NCBI GenBank assembly: GCA_037974965.1
Contig: JBBPFI010000005.1
Span: 1,860,001-1,924,000, forward strand
DNA length: 64,000 nucleotides
Source: Dacryopinax spathularia
Taxonomy: Eukaryota > Basidiomycota > Dacrymycetes > Dacrymycetales > Dacrymycetaceae
Direction of reading: 5' to 3'
Below the pieces are notes generated by a model. It was given only the letters and a program-made list of their open reading frames with translations, searched no databases and was not told the origin of the DNA. Position numbers and translations under genes: made by a program. Positions 12,788 to 25,405 of the stretch are shown here, piece by piece; position 1 is the stretch's first letter; every line of letters starts with the position of its first letter.

Positions 12788-13769
12788 CCGATCATCTCGT
12801 CGGTAAAGCTCGTCCAATGGTGGTGTGGGTTTTTTTGGGTGCATTTGCGAAGTCAAAAAGAGTCTTCGGGCTCTTCCGGAAAAGCACAGTTGTTCGTAAA
12901 AATCTGTCTGAGGAGGTTGTGTTCGCTTATTGACGTATCCGCAGACGCAAAGAAAAGAAATATTTTTGGTCGGAACGTCATCTTGGTCCCTAGCGTCGCC
13001 GGCCTCGGTTCCCGGCTACAGTATGTCAACGCACCAACCACGACTATCTCGAGTACAGCAGCGAACAACTATTCAAATGATCTGCTGCTCCACTCATTCG
13101 GATTTGGGTGGATGGTGCCGCGTGGCTCGCTCGTAATGAAGCAGAACGTGATTCCAACCTGGACCAGCGGGCGCCATTTACCGCCCCGTCATCAGCATTC
13201 ACTCCATCCATGCAATATGCCGGATACGTGGAGACTGCATGATCCTCAAACCAGGCAATCTCAACACCGCAACGAACGGCAAACGTGGGTCGAAGCAGAC
13301 CGCGCGGCGACGTCTTACCGCATTAGGGTCTCCTTCAATCCGCACGAAGCGCACATCAAATGCAGCACATGCCCTCATATCTCTCGCGGTCCCTCTGACC
13401 GCCCTGGCAGACCTGCCATCGTCGCCAACACCCTACACTTATCCCTGGGAAAACCCAAGATAAGCTGACATGGGCCACACGACCTCCCGCTTCTCCCGGC
13501 GGCCCGAGGCGGAGCGTTCGTAATACTTGCATTGCTATTGAGCAGCCTGCTTAGAACGGGGTGGGCGAGGCGATACACCATGCGTCTCCCAAGAACTCTG
13601 GAACATCTGATGTTACGTCTCAGAATTGGATGATGATCATCATCTGCCGGATAGTCGTCCGACTTTTTTGGCCCAGTTGACTGGGAAGTCGGGAAGCCCG
13701 GCTGATGTCCCGGACAGACCGGTGATTAATGTAATGGGTGATAGACAACGTTTCAAATCAAGACGTAAC

Positions 13770-13790
13770 GTACATGTATGTACATGTATT
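13770..13790. repeat. Direct repeat of TACATGTATG containing palindromes
   Basis: Two adjacent copies of TACATGTA (itself a palindrome) are separated by TG, just before an A/T-rich tract (ATTATATTATA). It could be a binding site for a dimeric regulator, or chance. No gene start lies close by. Confidence 0.6.
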
Positions 13791-16300
13791 ATATTATACG
13801 ATGTGCATATGGGCGACAAGATCGGTATAGGAAGTCCGATCTCTGCTTGCAACGCGAAACACTGGACTGGACAGTACTGTAATGGACTCGAGGGAGACCT
13901 TCTGTCGGCTGCGCTGCCAGAACTTGCGATGGTCAAAAGGATACGCAAGCCTAAATAACTGTCTTCCCGTTTGGCTTTTGACGTGGTGGTTCTGTTTTCG
14001 CTGAGGTAGGCCATCACTGACGTCGACGAAAGAAGAAAGAACAGGAGCCCAGATCGGGCCGAAATCGACCGAGCCCCTGGCTCCCGTTTTCCCACAGAGG
14101 AGCGTGGCGTTTGACTCTCAGCTGCTGCAGCATTATGCGTGAAGGTTAAACCAGACTAACATTATTGTCTGACGGTGTTGTCGTCGACCTGCTGGGAAAA
14201 CACGGACGTGTCACGGTTAGAGGCGATGGGGAATCTTATCCGATGGCTCCAGAAAGGGGAAGGGAGAGTCAATTTGGGTGGAGGTGGATGGTCTGGACCC
14301 TCCAGAGGGGGCATGAGAACCTCCTGCTCTCGAGAGTGGCAGACTCTACAGTACATCATCGATTATCATAGGATTGACAACGCGAAGAGAAAGGGCAAGG
14401 GGTTGTGTCGGATAGAACGGCCTCGGATGGACAGACTTGACAGAGGGTAACGTCATCGTCCACGGCCGCGGGTCGACAACGGGACGCGCGAACAGAACGG
14501 GGCGTCGGGGACCGGTTCGAGACCTTTTGATGGCTTGTGCGCCACAGTTCAGGGCAGACAATGAAACCCATCCTGAACGTGCAGCTGCATACATACATCA
14601 CCCTGTCTCCGTACACCCTGTCTTTCAGGGCAGGACGGGGGCAGGGCGGGAGTTGCTGATGATGATGATCAAATGGGGCTTTGGGTCACGGGATCGTTGC
14701 GGCGGCGTCCTGCAGGGGTTTCGAGGTTAACTAGCTGTTGTCCGTTGGGGATGCGTGCTGCGTCCGGGTCGGAGGAGTGGGGCTGCTCTGCAGTGGGAGG
14801 AGAGGCTGTTTGGGGATGGATGTACGGCAGATGTCTTGTCTCTGTGCGGCCAGGCCGGCAAATGCCGAACTTGAGTTCGGGCGCGATTTGTTCCAGCTTG
14901 TCTAAGCAGCATATACGCATACAAACGATTGCGAATCGGGTACCTGGGGGGAGATGCCCGCGAACGCCAATCCTAATCCTAATCCTGCGCCGCGCTTTCA
15001 AGGAACGCGTGAGAAGAGAACCTGCACCCCGCTGCTTGTTCCAGTCACGGAAATGATTTGATTTGATTTTTGATTTGGAGCCGGCCAATCATATGCATGT
15101 TCAATCGCGTGCCGCGCATCTGGCGCATCCGCTTCGGCGTATCGATTATCTGGCCTATCGCTTGTGGCGCATCTGTTATGCCAGGCTTCGTCCTCTTCCT
15201 TTTTGCCAGTACTTCTCGTGCGCTCTTGGCCGCCTTGAGGTAAGCGTACTGTACGCCGGAGGGGCGGATGGGATGGGCGATCGTTGCTTGGCCCGGCCCC
15301 TATTGGAATGAACAGAGCTGGGTAGAGAGCTCCTATTCAGTTCGTACCCGACCACAGCATCCGGGCTACGGTATGCATGGCTGTCGTATGAGTTTAGTTC
15401 GCCCGTCCCCCATCGCTCGCTTCTGGAATCCCTGGCTGTCGCCCGTCCCGAAGCGGCACGAGGATACCCGAGGGAGAGAAGGTTGCTTGTGAATCTGTGT
15501 GTTACAATCTGTGTGCACTGTACAAACAGGGATCGGCATTGTTTTGTGGCCGAGGATTGATTGCGCCCCTGTCCGCGTGGATCCGCCAAAAGTTGGCCCC
15601 TTACGGCCGGGGCGGGGATTGGATGTGGTGTGAACAAGAGAGGGAAGAGAGACCATTTGGACCGCTGCCAAATCGAGAGGCCCGGACCCTCCCTTCACCC
15701 TTCACACACCCCATCCCTTCCATATCCCCTCACCTTCTCATCCCGTACACCGCAGTGCCATAACGCCGCCACAAAGGCACCCCCTCACACCCCCTTCCCC
15801 GCCTACACATCCTTCCTTGTCTTCTCTCTCTCTCTCCTCTACCCTCAACCACGGTCCACCCCGGTCTCTCTTCCTCCTCTTCCCCCTTCCTCTTCCTCCA
15901 CCACCACAACCCTTACCACCTGCATTCCTCGCGCTCGGTGACCACGGTGCACACACGCGACTCACTCTGATCCATAACGACCCGTACGAAGCGACACGAC
16001 CGTCACTCACGAACTCCCACCTCCCTCGTCCCCATCGTCCAGTCCTACGATCCAACACCCTCCTCTCTCACAACCCGTCCACAAAACAGCGCCGGACTTG
16101 CACGCTGACACAACGCCCGCCAAGCGCTCCGCTCCCGCCATAGCTTCAAACCGACAACGGCCAGTGCAGCACCGCATTACCCAAAACCGGTCACTGCATC
16201 CCCGCTCAGCCCGCTCCGACCTCACCTCGCATTATCCAACCCGAGCCTGAGCTGCGAAATTATCGGCTACCGAGAACCGCGGCGACCGTTCGTTCGTTCC

Positions 16301-16327
16301 TGCCCTGCCCTGCCCTGCCCTGCCCTG
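16301..16327. repeat. Tandem pentamer TGCCC x5
   Basis: Five perfect TGCCC units and a near copy lie about 0.53 kb upstream of the Ras-like ATG, within the presumed promoter or leader. Confidence 0.85.
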
Positions 16328-16857
16328 TCCGGATCAGGCAACAGCTGTCCTGCCCCGCGAAGCCGAAGCCGAAGCCAAAGGGGACACCGAAGCGAGCGCA
16401 AAACGCGCTACATATATCCCGTAAGCGCGGAGACGACGGCAAAGCGGCTTACTCGAAAAAAACCTCGAAGACTCGAGAACATCACATAACGGGAGATCGA
16501 GACCGAGATCGAGACTGGGATCGGGATACCAGAGAATAGGACGAGGACCCGGATCCTCCGATATACAGTACGAGAATTGAGATCGAGATCGACAATACTG
16601 CTGCTGCTGCTCCTGCTGCGAGCCAAACTCACACCGGTACCGAGCGCCTCTGAACTCAAAAGTCAAGACTCACACTCTCGACCATCAGCCGACCGAAAGA
16701 TTGGAGCGGACACGAAAACGCTGCTCGTTCCTGTGACTGTGCTACTGCTACTGCTGCTACTGACGACGAACTTACGACCTCTTGGACACGTCTCTATAAG
16801 TACGTCTTACTTTCACTCACCGAGCAGGGTCAGACGCTGACTGAGCTGAAGAAAATC

Positions 16858-18340
16858 ATGGCTACTCCTGGAATGGAGCATTGGAAGGTGACGATGCTAG
16901 GTGATGGCGGGGTGGGCAAGACGGCTCTGGCCGTACAGGTGCGTTCCCCTCCTCCGTTTGACACAGTCACGACAGCATATACTGACCCATATATGCGCCC
17001 AGTTCACACAAAAACAGTTCATCGGTGAGTCGTGACTGTGCCCTTGCCTATGACACATCCCATTGACTGTTGTGTGCATCCAGAAACGTACGACCCGACG
17101 ATCGAGGACTCGTATCGGAAGCAGGTCTTTGTCGATGGGCGCATGAGCTTTCTCGAGATTATCGACACTGCGGGCCAAGGTGTGTATTTTTCGCTCGTTA
17201 CTTTTGTTTGACAGTGCAAGGGGCTAACAGGGGTCGCGTGACAATAGAGGACTACTCTACCCTGCGGGAGCAATGGATCCGGTACGCTTCTCCCGGCCCC
17301 TCGTTTCGCTTAGAACAAGCTTTACTAACCCTATATGCGCTAAATCCAGAGAAGGCCAAGGCTTCATCCTCGTCTATTCTGTCACGAACCAAACGAGTTT
17401 CCAGAACATCGACCGGTTCCGGAAAACGATGATCTCGCTCCATGCCGAGCTGCCGGTCTTCCTGATCGTGGGGAACAAAGCGGACGACGCGTACCGTCGA
17501 GAAGTCTCCGCGGAACAAGGGCTCACCTATGCAAGGAGGCACAACTGCGAGTTCTTCGAGGCGTCCGCCAAGAATGGGCAGAACGTCGATCGACTCTTTT
17601 CCGAAGTGGTCCGTCAGCTTCGTGCAAACTCTCGCCCGCTTCCGCAGCCTTTGACGCCTAACTCTACGTCCACCAACGGGAGAGGGAGCAGCAGGACGTC
17701 CGCCTCCGGGTTCTCTTCCGGCGGGACCGCCACTCCCCTCACTGTCCCCAGCACGGGCAGCCTTCCCCATGCCGCCTTGAGCGGCAGGAGCGGGAGCCGC
17801 AACCCCTTCGGAACGCTCGCAGACGCAGCTTCCAACGCGGGCAACGCACTCGCCGCCCCACACCTAGCGCCAGTCCCCTCCCGAAGCGGCAGCGGCGGAA
17901 AATCGCCCCAGTTGCAGCAGGGCATGTCCTCGGGATCTACAAGCCGACGCGGAGGCGCTCAGCTCCCGCCTATGGCAGGCCAGAACGGAAAGACCTACGC
18001 TGGCCAACCCGTTCCAGGAAGGAACGGCTCCGCCTCTTCGGGCTACATGTCGCGCGACCCGCGCTCTGCCCAGCAGCAGCCACAGCAACACATGATGAGC
18101 AAACAGCCCTCTAGGCCGCAGATCAACACTTCTTTCGGTTCGTCACCGCTGCCGTCTTCGTCGTCAGGAGGAGGAGGGAGTAGTAGGAGTGGGGGGCTGG
18201 GGTTAGGGAGCAAGTTCAAGAGCGGGAGTGGGAAGGAGCAGCAGCGGGAGAGGGAACGGGAGAGGCAGAGGGAGAAGGAAAGGGAAAGGGAAAGGGAGAG
18301 GGATAAGAAGGACAAGAAGGGCGGGTGTGTGATCATGTGA
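16858..18340 (+). CDS. Ras-family small GTPase with long charged tail and CaaX box
   Basis: Plasma-membrane molecular switch. Model: exons 16858-16938, 17003-17024, 17084-17179, 17248-17281 and 17350-18340, 407 aa. All introns are GT-AG and phase-consistent. Visible motifs: P-loop GDGGVGKT, switch [10 protein letters not shown], switch [19 protein letters not shown] and SAK. The end is CVIM, a farnesylation signal. The GTPase domain ends near residue 170. About 235 further residues follow: first Ser/Gly/Pro-rich, then an alternating Arg-Glu run, then a Lys-rich stretch before the CaaX. Typical fungal Ras proteins are near 210-240 aa, so the tail is unusually long. Sequence is nearest Ras/Rsr1-type GTPases rather than Rho or Rab; the exact orthologue is unsure. 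A TATAAG (16795-16800) lies 58 bp before the ATG. Confidence 0.95.
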
Positions 18341-21300
18341 TCGATCCGCGCTGCGATCACCTCACCTTCCACACCACGCACGCGCACTCAAGGACCCTCT
18401 CGCCCAAATCTCTCCTTCTCTCCCGCTCGTTCTCCCAATTGAGGTGTATGCCACAAAAAGTGATGTACATATACCCGAAAGCCGCCCGGCGCTTGTCACA
18501 TACCTCCTCCTTCCATTCCACTCCATTTCTTTCTGCGTCTTCATCAGGTGTCCGTGTCCCTCCTCTTCCCTCTGGCGCTCGTGTCCTTCTCTTTCCTTTT
18601 CCTTTCGCCATGCATGTCTCCTTTTCCTTTCTCTATGATGTTGATGGCTCACCTTGTGACCCTGTTCATCGAGGTCATCCTGTTTTCGCATGTTCGATGT
18701 ACCATCCTCATCCTCTTCCTCATCTCCTCGCCTTCCTCGCCTTCCTCGCCTTCTCGCTGTCGTGCGGTGCAGACGCCCTACTCCTTTCTTCTGTTTGGGT
18801 GGATGAAGCGTTTGATCTCTCGGCGCTCGTTTGGACTACTGCCTCGCTTTCGCCATCGCTCGAAGACCGTACTCGGGACCATCGTCGTGTGTCGGCTCGC
18901 GCCAATTCGACACCAGACCTCCATCCACAAGTCGCCCTCCCTCGTCGGCGCTCAAGACATCCCAGCAAGTTCAGTAAAGGAAAGCAAACCGAAGCAGAAG
19001 CAGAAGATACACGCCCCCCTCCCTCCCATCCTCAATCTTCCACATCTCTTCCCCCCCAGGTGTTCTGAATACGAAACGACTGTACACCATCACCTCCCCC
19101 CCCAACCTTTCCCACCCTGTCCCTATTCCACCTCATTGCCTGAGCCTTGAGTGGGTAGAGGGAGGCAGACGGACAAAGTGTGGAGTTGTAGGAGTTGTAT
19201 GTTCTACTCTTACTCTGTCTGAACGAACGAAATGTATACCCCGCTTTGGGAATGAGGATATGATATCAATGTTGATTCTTTTTTTTTCGCATGTTTTCGT
19301 GGGGCTGGTTTGGAGGCGCACTGCCTTGCGCTTGGCATACTGCCTGTAAGCACTGGTCGGTCCAGCGATTAGGCCGAGAGTCGGAAGATTGAGCAGATTG
19401 AGCGCACAGGAGCGACGGTAGAGGGTATGCTTGAGAAGTAAGAAGGCTTGCGCTGATGGGGAGCCGTAAACTTAGGCGCTCAGGAGCAGTCTGGGGTTAA
19501 CCTTATCGAAACGTGTCCTAGGACCAAGCCTTGAATACATCTCGCACTAGCTCGGTTCAGGTTCTCGAAGTTCCAGGACCTTGCAGTGGGGATCTAGTAC
19601 TGGAGAAAGTGCTACCGCTTGGGGTTGAGATATGATGAATTCGACCGAGGCGCTCGGCGCCTCCATAGCGCCTTGATCACCTGGCGACTGAAATCTCCGA
19701 AGTCAGAACATTGATAGAATAGGAGATTGTGCATCCATCCAATGATGGGGACGGCTCAAATCCGACGCAAACGTAACTGATTGTCCACATGCGCTTGGTT
19801 CAACGGTCGCGTAGATGCGTTCGCAAGCGCCTAGGCTCTTGTTCGGAACATTCGCGTTGCGGAATCCGTGCTGCCGCAGGATGCGCTCGTCTGCGATCAC
19901 CTCGGATTTGTCCATCATGCGATGTCGAAGCAGGCTGATCATACCGTCTCTTGCACACCGTCAAACGTGCTGCGACATTGCCAAGCGCCTCGCTTCAGAA
20001 TGACCGGAAGAGGCCGGAAGGTAGCAGCGTTATCCGCATGGTTCGAAAGGCGCTGTATGTCGAGTATCAGACCCCCGTTCCAGACTCGAAGCCCAAGCGA
20101 GAGGGGTTAGGAGATCGACAGAATCGCAATTCGCATGCAGCCTCGAGTACTCACCGTATGCAGTCCAGACCTATAAATAACCAAGGCACGACCAGTTGCG
20201 GGAGGAGCTTATGGAGGTCGCTTCTGCCAAAGCTCTTTGTTCCCCGTTCCATGCAGTTCCAGAACCTGCACAATTCATTTTGGAGTTCTGGGATCGCTTA
20301 CGAGGAACAAGAACAGCATGGACAGAATCAGAGCGTCAGCAAAAGCCGGATAAGCGCCATGCGTCGAGGCGGCACAAACATGTGAGCCGCGAAGCACGTG
20401 AGCGACGCGTCGTGTCGGTCGCAATGTACGAACGGGAAATCCGTTCCCTGAGAAACCTTGTTCCTACCCTCTTTTGCTCAGCGGCTATCCTCCACGTCGT
20501 CCCCTCAATCGATCTTCCTGGCGGATGAAAGAAACTACCTGCATGACGTCTCTAATCAGGCAAGGCAAAGCAGCCTAAGCAATGTGGCAGTTATTTGGAC
20601 GCGTCTGATCTTACGAGATCAGTATGCGAAGAAGAATGCTGGCACATCGTCCGCCCCTTTTCCTGCTCTCCTCGTAACGGTTGCTCTGCTGGTTGTTCTT
20701 ATCGCTATGCACCGGCTCTTACTCCTCCTGCTCGTAAATTGCACCTAATTCATCGTCCTTATCTATGAGAACCGGCCCGGTCCGTGACGTTCTGCGAAGA
20801 AGAACAAGCACGCTGGAAGACTGCCTGTCACTTGGAATAGTGGACAACGCTGGCCTTGCCGATACCTGGGACGAGGTCGTCGGCACTCGGTGGACTCTAG
20901 GCTGATTTGGATGTTCCCCTCGGACCCGGCTTGATCACTGTCGCTGCGCAGCCATGAGGATAGTTTGATCTTACGATCCTAGAGACGGTCCAGCTTGCCT
21001 GCTACCTAACCGCACGACCGCTGGTTCGCGTGTTCCGTTGCTTGTGGTTCTGCACAAAGGTAGCCTACCCTCGCCGAACAACTCGCCCTTTCTTCGGCAT
21101 CTCAGACTGGACATCTGCACCTTCCGAAACACCCATGCTTCTGCAGCTTTTGATGCGCCTTTTCCGCCAATTGACGCGCATGGCTCGTTCACCTTATGCG
21201 GGAGACTCTGCCCTACAAATCGCCCCGAGATTCCGATTATGGAGAGTCGCTGTTGATTTAGGGTGACAAGCTCCTCCTATCAGCAGACTAGAGGTATGCT

Positions 21301-21541
21301 TCTTCAGAGACGTCCACGAGCGCTTTTGACAGCCTTGATTCAGCGGAAAATGTGGTACCGTGTGGCTCGATGGCGGCCAGCATGCTTGCTATGGCCCGAT
21401 GCGAGAGTACTCGTCGCGCGGCATCGGCTCGACTCCTATGCACCAGCACGCACCGAACGTATATAACCCCTAGCTCTGGCTCGTATAGGTCCGCCAGGCT
21501 CCTCTGAACCTTGGTTGCACGGTGCTTGACCTTCCCTCAGA
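18341..21541. other. Intergenic, 3.2 kb
   Basis: The first kilobase downstream of Ras is C/T-rich and probably 3'UTR; an open frame at 18548-19150 is low-complexity. From 19300 to 21450 I see only short unrecognised frames. No transposase, reverse transcriptase or terminal repeat is visible. Confidence 0.55.
21460..21466 (+). promoter_or_regulatory. Candidate TATA box of the intron-rich chitinase
   Basis: The sequence TATATAA lies 76 bp upstream of the chitinase ATG at 21542, a plausible distance for a fungal TATA element. The assignment rests on position and sequence only. Confidence 0.45.
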
Positions 21542-23293
21542 ATGCTACCTGCCTTATTCTACGGTACCCTGCTCTTCGGCGCTGCTCTGGCGCCTGTCTA
21601 CTGCAGTCCTCTGTCGTGGCAGCCACCGAAATTTGCAAAGCGCCAGTCCACTGGGCCGCCTTGGTTCGCGGCTTACTCCGACAAGGTGGGTTGAAATGCC
21701 CAGGACCAACTACTGCATGTACTGATCGCCCTTCCAGTGGGTTACCGGTGCCGCGCCTTCCGTGCAGGACATCTGGGTTAGTCTTTCCTCCGCAATCGGT
21801 GTGGGACCTTGCTAATGAGCTCTGAACAGGGCTTTAATGTCTTCATCCTTTCTTTCCTGATGGCTTCTGGCGCCGTCGACCAAGCGCAGAATTGGGAAGA
21901 GCTCGACGCGACTACCCGCAGTACCATCAAGTCTGAGTACGAGGCCGCCGGTATCAAGTTGATGGTACGTTTTCCATAGACGACCGTGGCCCTTGACCTA
22001 AAGCATGTTATGCATAGGTGTCGGCGTTTGGCTCCACGGACACCCCTACTTCAAGCGGCCGTGACCCCACTGAGACCGCGCAGACCATTGCTGCCTGGGT
22101 GCAAGAGGTATGAGCGCTGGTTATCCATCGTGATTGAAGCTAAATTCACTCGCTCTAGTACGATCTCGATGGCGTTGATGGTACGTGAATTCAGACTCAG
22201 TGAGAGACATAGATTGACATTGCTCTTGCATAGTTGATTACGAGGTACTACTACCGGAGCAACGCATCTGCGTCGCATCTAACTCCTTACCAGGATTTTA
22301 CCGCAATGAACTCCGGCACCGCCGAAGCTTGGCTGACTACCTTCACGCAAGCACTTCGGAATGAGCTACCCTCGGGCCAGTATCTGATCACCCATGCTCG
22401 TAAGTTTGTCAGCCCATCGCTCGAACATAGGTACCAAATGGGCATGCAGCCGTTGCTCCTTGGTTCTGCGGCTACTCTAACTACTCCGCCGGCGCCTATG
22501 TCGCTGTTAACAACAATGTCGGCTCCCTCATTGACTGGTACAATGTCCAGGTATGCCTTCCCACATGACCTCACCGCAGTAACTTACTCTTTCTGTCCAG
22601 TTCTACAATCAAGGAACTTCGGTGAGCTTGTCTCACCACCTCCGTCAGCGTCTTCTGATCACCATGGCAGGAATACGTCACTTGCGAAGGTCTTCTGACA
22701 CAATCCAGCACCGAATGGCCTAATTCGGCCCTCTTCCAGATCAACAGCAATGCTGGGGTCCCATTGTGCGCACTTTCCACGCCCGGATTTATCAGGCATA
22801 TGTTGATGATCCTTGTTAGGAACAAGCTCATCATTGGCAAGCCCGCCGTTACCGCAGACGCCTCGAATGGATTTATGAGCACCTCCCTGCTCGCCCAATG
22901 CGTGCAACAGGCGCAGAGCATGGGCTGGTCAGGCGGAGTAATGACCTGGGAGTATCCCGATGCGGCCAGGTGCGCGCATACCCAGCCTACTCCCGTCTTG
23001 TACTGACCGACGCAAACTTTAGCCCATGGATCGAAGCCGTCCGCGCGGACAGTTGGCCTGTCTCGGGAAGCCCTCCCCCTCCAGCGACGACGACCGCCTC
23101 CTCCGCCATGCCCACGTCAACCGCGAGCGGCGGGCAGTGCAGCGGTGTCTCCGCGTGGACGAGCGGCGTCGCCTATGTCGGCGGCGATGAGGTGACGTAT
23201 AACGGCGATCTCTGGACGGCAAAGTGGTGGACGGAGAACGACACGCCTGGTGGACCTGCCGGTGTGTGGACCGACGACGGGCCTTGCAGCTGA
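21542..23293 (+). CDS. Secreted GH18 chitinase with C-terminal CBM5/12, intron-rich
   Basis: Hydrolyses beta-1,4-GlcNAc chains in the wall or outside the cell. Twelve exons: 21542-21685, 21738-21776, 21830-21964, 22018-22107, 22159-22180, 22234-22244, 22294-22399, 22450-22550, 22601-22621, 22671-22765, 22820-22969 and 23023-23293. They total 1185 nt, 394 aa, and every junction is in phase. Residues 1-22 look like a signal peptide. The GH18 motif DGVDVDYE spans residues 140-147, with Glu147 the expected acid catalyst; it is split across an 11-nt exon. After a short Pro/Thr/Ser linker comes a CBM5/12-like module (AWTSGVAYVGGDEVTYNG, then TAKWWT). A paralogue sits at 34.1 kb. Nothing looks broken. 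The terminator faces the aminotransferase gene, tail to tail. Confidence 0.93.
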
Positions 23294-23604
23294 GCGCGAC
23301 CCTAATAATCCCATACAATCCAAATGCCCTTCTGGGCAGAAGTCGCTCCTTTCTATTTCTTTCTCTTTCTCTTTCTATCGGGATCCGGGGTACATAACTT
23401 GTACATGGCCGTTCCACTGTTTCAATAGCCGAACGTAAGAAATGTCGACCAGTTTGACCAATAGATCGTCGTTGCTCCCTTCGTATCCCCCTCCTCCTCC
23501 GTGCACGCCAGCACTCGTTTCTCTTCCCTGGCCGGCCGACACAGCGCAGAGTAGCTCCAGCACTCTCGCCGCCAGCTGGCCGTTCAACCGCGACCCAATC
23601 CGGG
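23294..23604. other. Convergent intergenic spacer
   Basis: About 310 bp between the stop codons of the chitinase (+) and the aminotransferase (-). It has a pyrimidine-rich tract (23348-23380) and presumably carries both 3'UTRs. No gene is seen. Confidence 0.7.
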
Positions 23605-25405
23605 TCATCCTTCCAATCCCCACCCCCACCTCTCCTCCGCCCACCTCAACCTCTCCCCAGCCTCCCTCAACCTCCCCTCCTCAACATTAGCGACCCCGAC
23701 CCTGAACCATCTATCCTCCTTTCTCGCCTCCTCGACCCCACCCCAAAACTCGTGCTCCTCGCCCGGCTGGAAAAACGTGCCGGGCAGACATGCCACGCCC
23801 AACTCCAAAGCTAAACGCTCGCATACGGAGAACGACGATCGGGAGGGGAAAGGATGACGGATGTAGGCGAAGAATCCTCCTTGGGCGGCGAGTTTCCAGC
23901 GTGGGGGGAGGGATTCACGTAGCGCAACATGCCGGGCAGTGAGCGTGGCACGTTGGGAGCTGACGAAGCTGTCGAGGTGGGGGAATTGGGAGGCAAGGGC
24001 GAGCTGGATCGCTCGAGGTGGGCAGATCTGAAAAGGAGATGCCGTCAGCCCGGCTTGGGAGGAGACACATGGGACGGACCTGTAAGCAGTCCAACACCTT
24101 CTCAACCTGCTCCCCCACTTCCCTCCCGCAAACGACCGCGCCCAGCCTATGTCCCGGAACCGCGTAGGCCTTCGAGAAACTATACAGGCTGACAAGTGTT
24201 TTCCTCCAGTCCCATCTCTTCGCCTCTTTTCTCAAATCCTCCGCTTCTGGAGCTGGGAGGGTGGAGAGCACGGGCTCGAAAGATGCGAGGAGGGTGGGGG
24301 AAGAGGATGGGGAGAAGAGGGTATGTGGAGAGGAGGGGAGGAAATCCCGGTATGTCTCGTCGAGTATTAGGGCGAGATGATGTTTCTGACACAGAAGGGC
24401 GAAATGAGCAAGCAGGGAGGGCGGGTAGATCGCTCCTGTCTAGACATACATGTAAATCAACCTATCGCCTCCACTGCAAGGGAAGGGGAGCACGCACGGG
24501 ATTGTTGGGGGATACAAGGGCGATCGCCTTCGTCCGCCCCGTTATCAGAGCCTCCGCATCAGCCACACGGGGTAGGAACGCCTCTTCCGGTCTTGTCCTC
24601 AGTGGCACAGGGCGTACGCCACGCATGACCAGCACCTGCCTAATCCGAATCAAGGATCATCAGCCTTCTTCAGTCGCCATTGTCGAAGGCTGGATGGGGA
24701 CGCACTCTTGGTTGAAGTACCACGGTACGGGGATGATGACCTCCTCGCCTGGGTCGCAGATGCTCATGATGACAGCTACGAAAGCCAGGTTGGCACCCGC
24801 GGAGAGGGCGATATCATCCGGTCGAACGTCCACATCCTCCTCCACCTCAAGATTCGCCCTCTCCCGGGCGTACTGTTTCCTCATCCGGCCGGCAAGGAGT
24901 TGACGGAGGACAGGCTCGCCAGCTATGGGACCGTATTTGGCAGCTCCCGGAGCTGAAGCTTGTTCCGCCAGAGCCTCCAATAACACCGGCGGTGGTGCGG
25001 TACCAGGTACACCTGCCTTATTGTCAGCTACACTGGCTCCTCAGGAAGTAGGAGAGGACGCACCTTGAGAAACGTCAATCATGGGCGGCTTGGTCTGCCT
25101 TGGCCCGGAAGTGTATTGCTCTATCCATCGTCTCGCAACTGGGATCCTAACACCCCGCCGAGATATCTGTGAGCGACGTGCCGCCGGCAGTATAGAGGGA
25201 GAAGGGAAGGGACGTACGCAGGTATCGCAGCAGACTGGACGGATTTGCTCAGCTCGAACCCGGACGGATGAGATTCGCTGATGTGGACGCCGTTGGGCAT
25301 GGGCTTGGAAGCTGTCGGTGGTACTGTGGTTGACATTGTCCGTGTAAAGAGAGCGGCTGTGAGACTTTTGGTGTAGTAGGAGGCGATAGTACGCGGAATG
25401 GGCAT
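23605..25405 (-). CDS. PLP-dependent class I/II aminotransferase
   Basis: Transfers amino groups using pyridoxal phosphate; the substrate cannot be told from sequence. Exons on the minus strand: 25405-25218, 25146-25064, 25012-24706, 24639-24498, 24439-24080 and 24027-23605, 500 aa, all in phase. Fold-type I landmarks are present: AKYGPIAGEPVLRQ near the N-terminus, SPNNPTG (rejoined across an intron), ILDETYRDF with Asp267 to hold the pyridine nitrogen, and YSFSKAYAVPGHRLGA with Lys329 as the Schiff-base lysine. Near the end is FRVGVANVEE, whose Arg should bind the substrate carboxylate. The first 24 residues before a second Met (MPIPRTIASYYTKSL...) are basic and hydroxylated and could be a mitochondrial presequence. 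The donor at 24079 is GTCCGT, weaker than the others. Similar to aromatic, kynurenine or ACC-synthase-like subgroups. Confidence 0.92.

Larger units (their letters stand above)
12788..16857. other. Intergenic, 4 kb; pyrimidine-rich leader before the Ras gene
   Basis: No supported gene. Frames such as 12839-13468 (+) and 14669-15088 (-) are open but not recognisable. A TACATGTATG direct repeat lies at about 13770-13790. From 15670 to 16260 the plus strand is strongly C/T-rich, which fits the promoter or 5'UTR of the downstream Ras-like gene. A CCTGC-type repeat and a GAGATCGAGAC-type repeat (16495-16540) follow. Confidence 0.55.

Noticed and set aside
12839-13468. 209-codon plus-strand frame after the GCIP gene
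   Set aside because: It starts at GTG, has mixed composition, no recognisable domain and no splice context; likely chance.
18548-19150. 200-codon plus-strand frame downstream of Ras
   Set aside because: Low-complexity Ser/Pro/Leu product from C/T-rich 3'UTR sequence, overlapping another similar frame.
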